Positions 44,191-55,746 of a stretch of DNA of 64,000 nucleotides are shown piece by piece. The notes under the pieces were generated by a model. That model was not told the origin of the DNA and did no database searches. It worked only from the letters and a program-made list of their open reading frames with translations. The number at the start of each line of letters is the position of its first letter. The stretch's first letter is position 1. This DNA comes from Ipomoea triloba. Its lineage: Eukaryota; Streptophyta; Magnoliopsida; Solanales; Convolvulaceae. The DNA lies in contig NC_044916.1 of assembly GCF_003576645.1 (NCBI RefSeq), positions 3,909,291 through 3,973,290 on the forward strand. Direction: 5' to 3'. Both the position numbers and the translations under genes were made by a program.

Positions 44191-45279
44191 CTAGCTCAAC
44201 TTCTTCTTCAACACTGAATCTGGTAGAATCCCATAAAGGGTAACCAGCCTGTTTTCCCTATGAAATGATATGCTGAGGGGTTTGGTGATCAGCTTAAGTG
44301 GGGCAAACTCATCCACCCAGTCCATGCCAAGAACCATATTACAAGTACACCCATTCAACTCCAGTAAGAAGATGTGTTTCTCAAATGTTTCTCCCTGGAC
44401 AGTCCATTTGAAGTTAGGGCAGACTTTATCACAGATCAACTCAACTCCACTAGCCACTGCCACTTGAAATGGGCGAATCCGGGCGGATTGGAGTCCCATA
44501 TTCTCCGCGAATTTAGGGCTCAGAAAGCTGTGTGTGCTCCCAGTGTCGATTAGAATAACTATGGGTTTCTGGTTCACTTTTCCCAGGAATTTCAGGGTAT
44601 TAGCGCTCATAACATTAAACTTTTCAACTAAACATATTTCTTCCCTGGTTTCAGAGTGTTTGTCGCCCTCTTCTTTGATTTCCTTGATGCCCAAATACTC
44701 TAGTTCTTCCGCAGTTGTTCCTGGCAGGCCAAATTTTGTGCAGATATCATCAGAGAATTGAGCCCAAGAAACCTTGCCACCATGATCCCGCATATACCCT
44801 TCAAACCGTTGAAAAATCTTCTTGCGTTCCAAATTTAATGCCACATATGCCATCTTTACATTTTCCGGGGTGTGGTTCCTCTGGAAGTACTTGTTGCAGC
44901 TCCTAACCCATTCTCTAGGGTTACCTTCATCAAAATAAGGGAATTCCTCTTCGGGATTGTAGATTATAGGGTCAAGAATTAGCTCGTTTCTTTGGTAGCC
45001 GGATCTGGGTGCATACATCTCCTCCTTGTTTTTCTTGAGCAGAAAGCACAATTGAATCAAGGTATCGGAAAGGAGGAGAGTTGGAAAGAGAGGAGAGAGT
45101 TTGAATTGGGCGGGAAGGGAATATTTATGTCGAACTGGATGCCCAACTGACTTGGGGGCATTCTTGTAATTAGATGGAAATTGTTTCAACTGCCATAACT
45201 GCTCTTCAGATTCAACTACGCCGTTTCGCCGCATTCCGATTGAGTTCCTTACGTTATATATGCTAAATGCAACGTACAA
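44191..45279 (-). CDS. Retrotransposon gag-protease reading frame without polymerase
   Basis: An uninterrupted frame of 362 codons; the likely start is the Met at 45018 (MYAPRSG), giving 275 residues. The first half is a Ty3/gypsy-type gag: FPYFDEGNPREWVRSCNKYF and VALNLERKKIFQRF. The second half is a retropepsin-like aspartic protease with catalytic DTGSTHSFLS and the second-lobe-like GCTCNMVLGMDWVDEF. The usual zinc knuckle between them is missing, and no reverse transcriptase, RNase H or integrase follows; the frame simply ends at 44191. No LTRs, primer site or polypurine tract were seen. Either this is an internally deleted copy that has not yet decayed or a host-retained gag-protease gene. 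The absence of any stop favours recency or selection; I cannot separate these. Confidence 0.8.
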   Translation of the reverse strand: MYVAFSIYNVRNSIGMRRNGVVESEEQLWQLKQFPSNYKNAPKSVGHPVRHKYSLPAQFKLSPLFPTLLLSDTLIQLCFLLKKNKEEMYAPRSGYQRNELILDPIIYNPEEEFPYFDEGNPREWVRSCNKYFQRNHTPENVKMAYVALNLERKKIFQRFEGYMRDHGGKVSWAQFSDDICTKFGLPGTTAEELEYLGIKEIKEEGDKHSETREEICLVEKFNVMSANTLKFLGKVNQKPIVILIDTGSTHSFLSPKFAENMGLQSARIRPFQVAVASGVELICDKVCPNFKWTVQGETFEKHIFLLELNGCTCNMVLGMDWVDEFAPLKLITKPLSISFHRENRLVTLYGILPDSVLKKKLS

Positions 45280-45436
45280 ACCCAGTCGAGCATATGTTTC
45301 TTGCGTACAACCTCTAGAGCTTGTGGGGGTAAGAAATAGTCAAATACAATCGATTTTAAAATGTGCTTCAAAATTTTGCATTAAAAATATAATGATTTAG
45401 TGTCACAACTCTTGACAAGAGCATTGACTAACTTTA

Positions 45437-45732
45437 AGAGTACTTGTTAGGATCAGAAAACAAGCTTCACCCATAACATACATTCGAGTTAAGAGTACCT
45501 GTTAGGATCGGAAAACAAGTTTCACTCAAAACATGCATTTGGATTAAGAGTGAACGTACATTTAGGTTAAGAGTGCTTGTTAGGATCATAAAACAAGTTT
45601 GACCCAGAACGTACATTCGGGTTAAGACTGCTTGTTAGGATAAAAAAACAAGTTTCACCCAAGTACATTCAGATTAAGAGTGTTTGTTAGGATAAAAAAA
45701 CAAGTTTCACCCAGAACGTACATTCGGGTTTA
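45437..45732. repeat. Tandem array, about five copies of a 55-60 bp unit
   Basis: Copies contain GTTAAGAGT.CTTGTTAGGAT, AAAACAAGTTTCACCC and AGAACGTACATTCGG. Lengths vary by small indels; one copy lacks the CAGAACG portion. Confidence 0.9.
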
Positions 45733-46486
45733 CAGCTGTGAGCTTTCCCGTAACTCAAAGATGACTACTTTATGAGTTATTGAGTATTGATTGAATTAGC
45801 TATTACCCTACTCCTAAGGGGAAGTTTTTGGGTTTGTTGAGCAAAGCAAAACATTTGGCCACCACGGAAGATGGTAGAAGAGCATAGCTCACCACTTTGC
45901 GGAGGCCATCTTTTAGAACTCTGCAACCAATCATCATTTAATTTGTAATTCTAAACAATTAAAGTCTCTCTTTAAAAGGTCAAGGATCCAAAATCATCAA
46001 AATTGTTACATTGTGAGAAGAGAGACCAAACTGCCACCTTATGACAAATAAGAGGGTCAATAATATGCTTATGTCAACAATGGAAGGACTGAAAAATGTC
46101 ATTATCCCTTTTAGTTATTACAGGAATAGGGAGATTTAGTACTTGTCATTGGGTGTATTCAGATATATTATAATGATTCCGAGTCGAACAAAATACTATA
46201 TACTGTAACATCATAGTGAAAAGAAAAAGAATAAAAGCAATAGGCAAGAAGCTAGAAGAGTTGGGCATTGTTTAATTGAACCAAATCTTTTTGTTCTACT
46301 TCAGCTTTGCAGGGATCATATAACCAGTGGCACCATCTGCTGATTCAATCCACAATGCACTTGTCTTCAAATGCTTTGCAGTTTGGTATATACCCTCGTT
46401 GACCATCAAAACTTCATTCATTAAGCATTCAAATGGGAATACCAGTGCACTGCATCTTCGCCTCGGGGAAAATTGCCAATGTGCAG
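45733..46486. other. 3' flank of the coiled-coil gene
   Basis: About 45960-46110 is a dispersed repeat also seen near 33.5 kb. The segment 46290-46486 is probably 3' UTR; an open minus-strand frame there (46296-46598) is out of frame with the gene and is not called. Confidence 0.5.
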
Positions 46487-49400
46487 CTAGTGCAAGCGTG
46501 ACATGAGAAAGGTCAAAGCGCCTATTACTGGAAACACTACTAGAGCTGAAACCTGCAGATTGCAGATGAATTGGGTAAGAGGACACTAGTACACCCAAAG
46601 ATCTGAAATGAGTTCATTTCACTGTCCCCTGAAGTGACAATATATATTTCAATTCTAGCTTCAGTTTTTATATGCCGGGAGCAAAATAATTAACAAAATC
46701 AGTTTATACTAGTTAGATTATTGGCTACTTGTGGATTTTATTTATTTATTTATTTGAAGGCACACTGGGGCAAGGTGAAACTAACCAGCCTGAAATTGAT
46801 CAAATAACTTGAGCAAAAATAACTTACCACTATGAATACGAATTCATCATTAGCAAGCACTGCCAGGACACCATACTGTTCCACAGCCTGCTTCAGAAAG
46901 CCTTGCAACTGCAATAGAAAATGGTGAAACATTAAATGCATCCCTGGGCTGACTTTGCTTCTAAATGTTCAAATTGGAAACCTCTTCCCAAAAGGTTCAA
47001 TTGAAAATCTAAAATAAAATTTAAGCTCATAAAAAAGTAAGGCTAATTTGAGTAATTTCTTGACATAGAGATGAATAGATGATATATTAGTCCAGGATTT
47101 TGTCAATTAATATGCTTTGAAGGGACAATTGGTTACCTGATGATGATAAGGTTTTATGGGTGCAAAGGTTTTTTCGAACTGATGCAAAGCTTTTGACAAG
47201 TAGGAATTCTGCTCAAGCGTACTGTTGGGCCTCAGAAGTCCCTTCAACATCTCAAGATGGTGGCTGGAAAGATTTTTGATAGACTATAAAGCATACAAAG
47301 TGTTACTATTGCTATGGGAGAAGAAGAATGCTTAAGAAATATATGCAGTAACGTTAGGAATTTCTACTCAATCATTCAAAATGGTTTGGACAAGCAATGC
47401 CAGAGAGCAGTTGCACAGACATTTTTGGACTACCTTCACAAATGGACATCTGCCATATCTTAGTTGTGATTTCACCTTCAACACTCTAATCTGAAATGCA
47501 AAATTCATTCGGGACCTTCTGCAATGTTAGTTTAGTTTCTAATTGGTAAATATGAAACAAAAGTACTACACAAGAACATACCTCTGCCAATTGAGCAGCC
47601 TGCTCAAGTTGCTGTATTTGAATCCACAGTTCATTTACGATTGCAACTGCCTGTAAACATGCATGAGTAGTGTCAGAATATTGAAGATGTGATATGCTGA
47701 TAAGATGAACCAATATTCCATTCCTTCAAATCCAGTACTGGCAATGGCACAATTAACATAACAGAAAAAAACACCTTCCACCCAAATCTCAGTACTTTTA
47801 TTTTTTTTCATGGGCAGATCCAGCCTTCATAACAGAAAATTTTTTATACATAATGAAGAGATGAATTCCTTTCTTTACAGATGAAATTGTCCCTTCACCA
47901 TGAATGCTTCATTACCCCCTATGTCCAATCTATTACTACGTACTTGTGTCAAGTAGATGATCTACTATTCAAATTGAAAATCAAACTGACACTAGTTTAC
48001 ATGCAAATTTATAAATATATTAATTTGTGGGACCTATTTTAGTGACAATAAAAACATAAATTTACAATTGTAACAGTAGATACTCCATTTTTCTAATGAA
48101 TCCATGCAAAAATATAATAATTTCCTTAAAAGATGTTTACTCATGATAGCAAAAAATCAACCTTCTCAACTTCGGAAGCAACATCCTTTAACCTTTCCTT
48201 AGATTCTTGTGCATCGAGTGTTAGTTTATGAATTTCAAAGTTGTTCTCTCTTGAGGTAGCCCAGAGCAATTGAACCTACACAATCCCCAAACTCGCTGAG
48301 CAAAAATTGGAAGTTTTACTTTTTGAAAAAAACAAGCACAGTTAAAGCAGCCACACCTCCTCTTCTAGATGACTAAGAAGAGTAAGCCTTTGATTCTCAT
48401 TTGATTCTTGGTCCTGTCAAGTCAGAATGGATTTTGCATAATCTAACTTCTAGCATGTAACATTGATATGAAAGACACAAATAAAATAAATGAATTAAAC
48501 ACATGATTTCTATGTCAAATCATGGCTATCTACATTCAGTATTGTAAAAGAAATATGAAATAAGAAATATAATGATAACAAGATCATGACATGGAAACAT
48601 GAGTGTATATTACAGATTGAAAAATCCAGCTTCTACACAAATGAAGCTCAAAAGAATATACCTCCCAGAGAGTATGTGCATCCAAGCCTCAAAGATAGCA
48701 CAATACCTTAAAGCTTGACAAAGCAGTTTGTACGCGGTCGATGTCAAAGCTAATTTTTTCAAGTTTCTTCTGGATTCTCTCTATGTATTCGCTTTTAGCA
48801 TTTAAAATGTAGTCGTATTCCTCCATTGTGGACTCTAAATTCACAACGGCACAAAATAATTATCAAACAAAGCAGAAATACAAATTATTCTTTCCCCATA
48901 AACACACAACATATCTAAATTCACAACATAATAATGACACAAAATATTTCCACATCACAACATAAATTCACAACATATCTAAATTCACAACATAATAAGT
49001 ATTCCTCCACTGTGGATTCTAAATTCACAATGACACAAAATAATTATCAAACAAAGCAGAAATACAAATTATTCTTTCCCCATAAACACACAACATATAT
49101 AATCTATTTCACCCATTTTTCCTAAAAATAACAGCTCTAGTTTGCATTTAAATTATTAAATCCGAGCATAAATCGCGATCTTCTCATTTTTACCAGCTAT
49201 AGTATAATTAAACTACACCTAATAATAGTTCAGCAGATAAAGCACGAAGCAATCAACTCAGTAAACTACAAGTAAAAGTTTCCAGATTAACGAGAGAGAA
49301 TAAGAGGTAACAAATTCAATTTCATTACGGATTAGCATTTACAGTTTTAGATTTTAAAATTATGATCTGATGAGTGCGAATGGAGGAAGTAAGAAAAATG

Positions 49401-49568
49401 ACCTAAACGGGAGAGTTTGATCTTGGCATCTTGCAGTTGGGTACGGAGAGAGATGTGGCTCGGCTGGTTTGATCTCGGCGCCAGAGAGTCTCCGAGGACA
49501 GCGTTGGAGTGGAGAGCGCAGAAGAGAGCTGTAAAAATGGTGGGAAGCAAAATCAACGAGATTGCCAT
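46487..49568 (-). CDS. Coiled-coil protein with N-terminal signal and C-terminal membrane segment
   Basis: Nine coding exons (minus): 49403-49568, 48707-48834, 48357-48413, 48162-48275, 47582-47650, 47434-47490, 47137-47283, 46828-46908, 46487-46552. All borders are GT..AG and join in frame to 294 residues. Residues 1-28 (ISLILLPTIFTALFCALHSN) look like a signal peptide or anchor. Residues about 45-200 are a heptad-rich coiled coil (KSEYIERIQKKLEKISFDID; ERLKDVASEVEK; NELWIQIQQLEQAAQLAE). The final exon encodes VSALVVFPVIGALTFLMSRL, a transmembrane helix ending three residues from the stop. I do not recognise the family. The layout suggests a membrane tether with a lumenal or cytosolic coiled coil. 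The start at 49568 is the first ATG. A LINE insertion lies about 100 bp upstream and an intron-1 duplication copies the exon 2 border. Confidence 0.85.
48816..49099. repeat. Intron duplication that copies the start of exon 2
   Basis: About 102 bp at 48816-48917 recur at 48998-49099 with few mismatches (shared ACAAAATAATTATCAAACAA). The left copy includes the first 19 bases of exon 2 and its acceptor; the right copy, upstream in transcription, holds a near-identical acceptor with no exon behind it. Between them lie shorter repeats of CTAAATTCACAACAT. Confidence 0.92.
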
Positions 49569-49667
49569 TTCCAACCGTTTCTTCTCAACCCTTCAGCACT
49601 GGACTGCTGGTGCATGTACATCCAATTTCAGGTGCCCTTCTACTTTCAATTGCATTTATTGTTAAGA

Positions 49668-49685
49668 TTTGGTCTAAATTTTTCT
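49668..49685. repeat. Target-site duplication, copy 1
   Basis: TTTGGTCTAAATTTTTCT, identical to 50888-50905. Confidence 0.85.
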
Positions 49686-50887
49686 TCTTTTTGAGAAAAA
49701 GAACTTAATTCATTAAATCAGATAAAAGGCAGTTAACAAGGAAATGAGGAGGAGTATCAAACCACTCCCCGCAACCTGACACAGAAACGACTTCCCGAGC
49801 AACAACATGGGCAGCACGATTCGCAGATCGCTTAACAAAATAGAAGTCTACATCTTCAATCGTGGATGCAACTTCTTTAATGTCATCAATAATAAAACCA
49901 AAACACGAAATAAAAGAATTCGATTTTAAAGCATGATAAACAAGCTATGAATCAATCTCAATATCCACACCACCCATTCCAGTTCCCTTTAGCCAGCTCT
50001 CAATATCCACACCACCCATTCCAGTTCCCTTTAGCCAGCTTAGAATATCCACACCACCCATTCCAGTTCCCTTTAGCCAGCTTAGAGCTTCACGGATGCA
50101 CACAGCTTCACCCTTTAGCCAGCTTAGAGCTTCACGGATGCACACAGCTTCAGCCTCTTGCCAGCTTAGAGCTTCACGGATGCACACAGCTTCAGCCTCT
50201 TGAACACTATAGTTACCATTAACCCGGATAGATTTAGCAGCTAGAAAAATACCACGGACATCACGCAACACCCATCCAAACCCCATAGCATTATTATTAA
50301 CATCCATTGCAATATCTGTATTCAACTTCAAACGACCAGGCGATGGGGCAGTCCATTTCGGTAGTAGGCCAACAATATTATTCTGCATCAGATTATGCAA
50401 ATTTGCAGCACTCCAGTTTGTCAAAAAAATTAAAGAAGAATGAAGCACATGACTAATATCAAAAGGGACCCCATTCCACAGTGAATTGTTTCTACTCCCC
50501 CGTAAACCCCAACAAAGCATAGCAACTTTACACTTCATGTCATCGTTCAAAGTAGCCAGCAAATTAAGAAACCACTCAGAAATAGTACCTTGGCCATGCA
50601 ACGCATAAGATATTCCCATGGTAGCCCACATAGTAACAACATGCTGACATTCCATAAACAGATGCTTGGCCGACTCATCTATATGTCCACACATATGACA
50701 CACGAGTGAGGTATGAATTTGCTTCGAAAATAAAGTATCCCGGGTTGGTAAGAATGACGAAACAAGCTGCCAACAAAATAACTTCACCTTGGGTGGAACC
50801 TTGAGATTCCATAACAGGCGCCAGGGTCGATTATCGTGAAGTTCACCAACAAGCATTCTATAACAAGATTTCACCGAATAATCACCT
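49686..50887 (-). mobile_element. 5'-truncated LINE with zinc-binding and RNase H regions
   Basis: The element is flanked by exact 18-bp direct repeats. It reads on the minus strand. After YSVKSCYRMLVGEL comes the RT-associated zinc-binding region (WNLKVPPKVKLFCWQLVSS, CHMCGHIDESAKHLFMEC), then an RNase H-like domain (LKLNTDIAMDVNNNAMGFGW, QEAEAVCIREALSW). The upstream reverse transcriptase and endonuclease are absent, so it is a dead 5'-truncated copy, as is usual for target-primed insertions. The frame is open across the whole piece; its first residues upstream of the zinc region come from flanking DNA. The A-rich 3' end is short. Two small tandem triplications lie inside the RNase H region. 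The insertion is in the promoter or leader region of the coiled-coil gene, in the same orientation. Confidence 0.85.
49958..50205 (-). repeat. Two adjacent tandem triplications inside the LINE RNase H region
   Basis: A roughly 41-bp unit containing ATATCCACACCACCCATTCC occurs three times (about 49958-50082). A roughly 42-bp unit containing TAGAGCTTCACGGATGCACA occurs three times directly after (about 50082-50205). In the protein these give repeated LSWLKGTGMGGVDIE and EAVCIREALSW. Together the two units make up one original contiguous segment. Confidence 0.92.
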
Positions 50888-50905
50888 TTTGGTCTAAATT
50901 TTTCT
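50888..50905. repeat. Target-site duplication, copy 2
   Basis: TTTGGTCTAAATTTTTCT, identical to 49668-49685. Confidence 0.85.
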
Positions 50906-51153
50906 AGTTTGTTAAACCGGGCAGTTAGGAGATTTTCAGAATGTTTGAATTCAATAGAGAACAATTACAATGATAGACCTTTCAAAAAAAATTACAATGA
51001 TAGAGTACATGGATATACATATATTAGTGATTACATAGAGTCCTAATAGTATTTACCCTATTACAACATAAAATCTGTTTATACATATTTTATTTAATAG
51101 CTGTCCTAATAGTACTGACTCTGTCCATAGTACTCAAAAAGAAAAAGGGTCAC

Positions 51154-51585
51154 ACTTGCGTGAGACCGTCTCAAGGATCCTTATTCGTGAGACGGGTCGG
51201 GTCGGGTCAATACACCATGCAAATGTCATACTTATATGTGCAAATCTCACACTTATATGCTCAAATATAACACTAATCAAAAATACAATTTTTGTTACTT
51301 ATAAGAGAAAAAATAATACATTTTTCATAATAAGTAATGTTGACAAATGCCTCTCACTTATAAGGGCAAATATAATATTTTTGAGGAAAAATGTAATACT
51401 TTTAAATTGAAATGTAAAAGTATTGTATTTTCCCTTAAAAGTATTACATTTACCCTAATAAGTAACAAAAATTTTATTCCTGATTAGTATTAAATTTGAG
51501 CATATAAGTATGGCATTTGTGCATATAAGTGGTACATTTACATCCCGACCCGACCCGACCCATAGTGAGACGGTCTCACACAAGT
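51154..51585. mobile_element. Fold-back MITE with GTGAGACCGTCTCA ends
   Basis: The left end ACTTGCGTGAGACCGTCTCA and the inverted right end ACTTGTGTGAGACCGTCTCA differ at one base. Homology continues inward through GGGTCGGGTCGGGT, CATACTTATATG and TAACAAAAATT words, so the arms span most of the element. It is non-coding. No clear target duplication was seen. The family is common in plant genomes. Confidence 0.75.
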
Positions 51586-52411
51586 TTTTGCCAAAGAAAA
51601 AACACTAGTGATTTTTTATTTTCATTCATGGCGTGTAAACTCATGTACCTCATTCCTGGTGTGCAAACTCATATACCAAATACACTCTTAGTTTGGTTCG
51701 ATTTGTGTCATAATAAAACATTACTCAAATTCTACTTTATTAAAAGTTGAATTAGAAATTTTGCTAATATACTGATCTTTCAACGTCATTTTCGGATCAT
51801 AGTCTAACTACCGAATTCATTCATCATTTGTTTACTATCTTCCTTGTTTCCCTAAATCCGTTAAATCAAGCGCAAGATGTTGGAGATTTCATTTAATTCT
51901 CTTCATGAACGCTTGATTGTATTTATCCTCAAAGACTGGGAAGCATTATGAGCAATTAAAAAAAGAAAAAAAACTCGCTTACTTCAACACTTAAGGCATT
52001 ATGATCAAACTCTTTACCGACTCTGTTGGTATGACTTGACCTACATTTATTTAGTATTTAGTTGTATCCCCATGACTTGACCTACATTTATTTAGTATTT
52101 AGTTGTATCCCATTGTTGCCAAATTAATCAGCACAGAAGGATTTCCTATGAATTAATTAACTTTGCATTTCACAATAATTGTATTCCAGCAATAAAATTA
52201 TTGAAGAAAATATATTGTATCTGATAATTTTATTACATTAGGAAAGTGGGTGCAATAAAAAGTGCATTCTCTGTACTGTTTCTCATCTCTCCATAGATGA
52301 GAAGACTTATTGTTGTTGCAGTCTCTACTCTACTCTGGTTGTTCCATCTCCCTGTTATGTACACAGCATTTGAGAAGTTTATTCCTTGTTTTCTGCAAAA
52401 ACAAAAAATCA
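51586..52411. other. 3' flank of the phosphorylase gene
   Basis: It includes a 41-bp tandem duplication (52031-52071 and 52072-52111, starting ATGACTTGACC). The part next to 52411 is probably 3' UTR. No gene recognised. Confidence 0.6.
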
Positions 52412-55400
52412 TTAAAATGGGCACTTGCAAGGTTTGATTCCCCATGTCTGCTCTGCATATTCTCTTATGTTTATATCACTGCTGAATTTGCCAGATCCAG
52501 CAGTGCTCAGTATGCTCATTCTTGTCCACTTCTCCTCGTCCACAAACGCTCTGTCAGCTGCAGCCTGATAGTCAGTCATACACTCTGGTTAGTTTACAGC
52601 TCCTTTTGACTTTTGTGGCATTTCCATATTTTTCACTATTAATCCCTTTATACTTTCAATTTCATACCACTTTTAATCCTTTCACGAGATTTCCGGCCAA
52701 AGAATTAACTGTTTTCTGGTTAATTTTCAAGTGATATTTGGCTGGAAAACTCGCCAGAAGAACTAAAAGTGGTAAGAAATTCAAAGTCGAATGGCTAATA
52801 GTAGAAAAAATGATAGTAGAGAACTATAAGTAAAAATGTCACAAAAGTTGAGGGATCAAAATTTGAAAAAAAAAAAACTCCTTTACAGCTTCAACTATTT
52901 CATCACTGTAGTTGTGCACATAGTATAGCCGTATAGGATGTTACCTGTGCTTCTAAATAGCTGGAGAAATCATAACCATGAAGATAATGATCTTTCTCCA
53001 ATGTGTCACATAATGGCTTGAAGTAGTCCTTATAGCCAAAATAACCATCTCGAACCATCCTACACATATTGCAATGAATTTACGAACAGATTGCAGTTGT
53101 TGCTCGGAGGTTAGAGTGCCAGTATAGCAGAATGTATTGACAGGAAGTTAGCATGGGGTAGGTCGTTAACAGACTAGAAGGTGCATTTGGGTTATGCATA
53201 CCTTACAACCCGTGCAAATTGAAGTGGTGCTTTGAGGGTAGCTCCTTTTTCTCGCAATGCTGCGACCTCATCTGCTTTTGCACCAAATAGAAACTGACCA
53301 CCGACAAAGAAGAAAGATAAGTGTGTACTTTATTTCTAGTAAATGCCCTGGAGATGAAGGAAGAATTCCACACAGAAAATATAAACATGGAACAAACCTA
53401 AAAATTTGTGTTTTGTCATTGCTATGGCAAATGTAAGAATATTGATTTAATAGTATATTTGTTCTTCCTAAACATAAATGGATGCATTCTATGCCACATT
53501 TTAGAAGATTTACAAGAACGTGCATTAGTGCCATACTAACCATACTGTTAATGGAAATTGGAGGCATGCATATATCATTAGACTCGAGAAAAACAGATGA
53601 AAATGGTATTTCTATAATAGTTACCATGTTATCTGCTCCTATTTCTTGGGCAATTTCGATTGTTGAGCCATCTGCAGTAGCTAACAATAAACATCCGTTC
53701 ATTAAAAATTTCATACTGCCAGTTCCAGATGCCTCATGTCCAGCAGTGCTGCACAAGATTCATGTTTTTAGACATGAGCAATTATCAGTGGAAGTAAGAA
53801 ACTTGTATGGTATAATGAATGTAAGAGTCCAGGTAAATTCCAAACATATAGGTAGCCATTTATATCAATTGCAACTTGCAGTAGTGGAAAAAAGAAATAA
53901 AACAAGATAGAAAGCCACTTTAGATATTTGACAATTGAACAGTAAAAATATACAAAATCTAACTTATTCCTCAGAAGGTCTGAGGCCTTATGGGCTGAAA
54001 AATGAGAAGAAATAGATCCCAGGCTGGTTTTCAACTTGTGTACATGAAACACCAACCTTATGTGCTGTGAAAGGTCACTGCCAGGAATTACCAACTCAGC
54101 AACAGTTACATTGTAATCAGGGATAAAAACCTATAACAATAGAATATATGTCAAACAACATCTATGCATAGAGAGATACGTTTAGAACACCAAAACCATT
54201 CTTACCAGTTTCAGGAGGTCTCCAACATCAGAGTCATTGTTAATTATATCTGCCACTGCATGACAAAGTTTGATAATCTTCTTAGCAATTTCATAACCAG
54301 GGGCAGCTTTCCCTCCAATTATGCATACACGAGGTACAACTCTTCGTCTCTCACTCTTATCCATATTCTTCAAATAGTAAAGTCAGAAAGAAATAAATCA
54401 AGAACCAACCATGAAATGTAATTGAAATTATACTAATACTTATTCGGGGGATGGAATTAGGATGCCTAGGGAGGAGGGTAAACTAAAATAAAGGGTTCTC
54501 TTTGTTAATATGTGACAAAAAGGGATTTGATACCTTAATACAGTCATATCTGTGTATGATGCCTAGTATATTCATCAGTTGTCTCTTGTATTCATGTATT
54601 CGTTTTATCTGAACGTCAAACATTGCCTCTAAACTGACCTGCAACAGCAGGTAAACAGATTGAAGAGTTAAAAGGAAGATACCACAAAACTGACGCACAA
54701 AATTCATAAGTATTTACAGAGTAAAAGTTAAGAGAGAGTAAGTTTCCAGACCTTCACTCCGCTAATTGTTTCAATGTATTCAGCAAGCCTCATCTTGTTA
54801 ACCTTCTTCATCTACAAATCAATGATAAGTATGTAACCTAGATTATAAGGATAGCAATAAGTAATAACTGCTCTGGAGACGCAAACATAAAGCAGCATTT
54901 TCTTGTACCATCTTCCATTCTTTATGCAGACCAGGATCTGAAACATAATCCCGTAAGCCTGAGATGAGGTCAATATCACGGATCCAAGCTTCTGTTCCAA
55001 GCCATTTTGAAATAATTGAAGACAAACTTGGATTGCTCACTACAATCCAGCGGCGCTGACAAATAACAACTTACAAGTGTGATTTTTTTTTTTTTTTGGT
55101 TTAAGTGTAATAGGATTCCAAACATATTAATTAAATCTTTGACTACATCCAACAAACTTCAAGGAATCAAAGAAACAATTTATGTTAAATAGAGTAAACA
55201 AAAGAACTTAGAAACCAGAAAACTGAAATATAAGCAAACATGCGCATTCTACAGCACAACATTAATCAAGATATTGTAAACAGTAAATACTAGCTTGAAA
55301 AATGCTAAAAGAAACTGCCAACTCCAAAACCAGGGACAGCAGAAACTTGATAGTTTTTTTTTTTTTTTTTTTTTTTGAATTCACAGCCTAGAAAATGAAA

Positions 55401-55703
55401 TTTTAAAAAGAACATGAGTATTCTCAAAAACTCCTAAGAAAGGTTTATTTGCTTTCGAAAATCCAATCTCTTAAAAATTACTTCAGTGAGCACTCTTGTT
55501 CTTAGCCTCTTAGGTATGTAAATTTTGAAGTCAATAAACTCAGCAATCAAATAACATGAACATTCACCTGAGTAACTCCATTTGTCTTGTATTGAAATTT
55601 TTGAGGCCACAACTCATAGAAGTCCTGTTGGAGAAACCATATTAATAATAGGTGCCTTGATTAGGATTTAGGAAAATTCACTTTCTAAGCAAACAAAGTG
55701 TTA

Positions 55704-55746
<43 letters not shown>

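Noticed and set aside
44270..44906. Plus-strand open frames over the gag-protease region
   Set aside because: Antisense shadows of the minus-strand retroelement frame.
46296..46598. A 100-codon minus-strand frame covering the last exon of the coiled-coil gene
   Set aside because: It begins at a non-ATG codon and cannot be joined in frame to the preceding exon. The other frame gives an in-frame membrane helix and stop with proper GT..AG borders.
48816..49099. The intron duplication considered as a CRISPR-like or mobile repeat
   Set aside because: It is a simple two-copy local duplication that includes exon sequence; no spacers or element ends.
54843..55040. Separate small gene suggested by an open frame
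   Set aside because: It is exon 14 of the phosphorylase plus its flanking intron.
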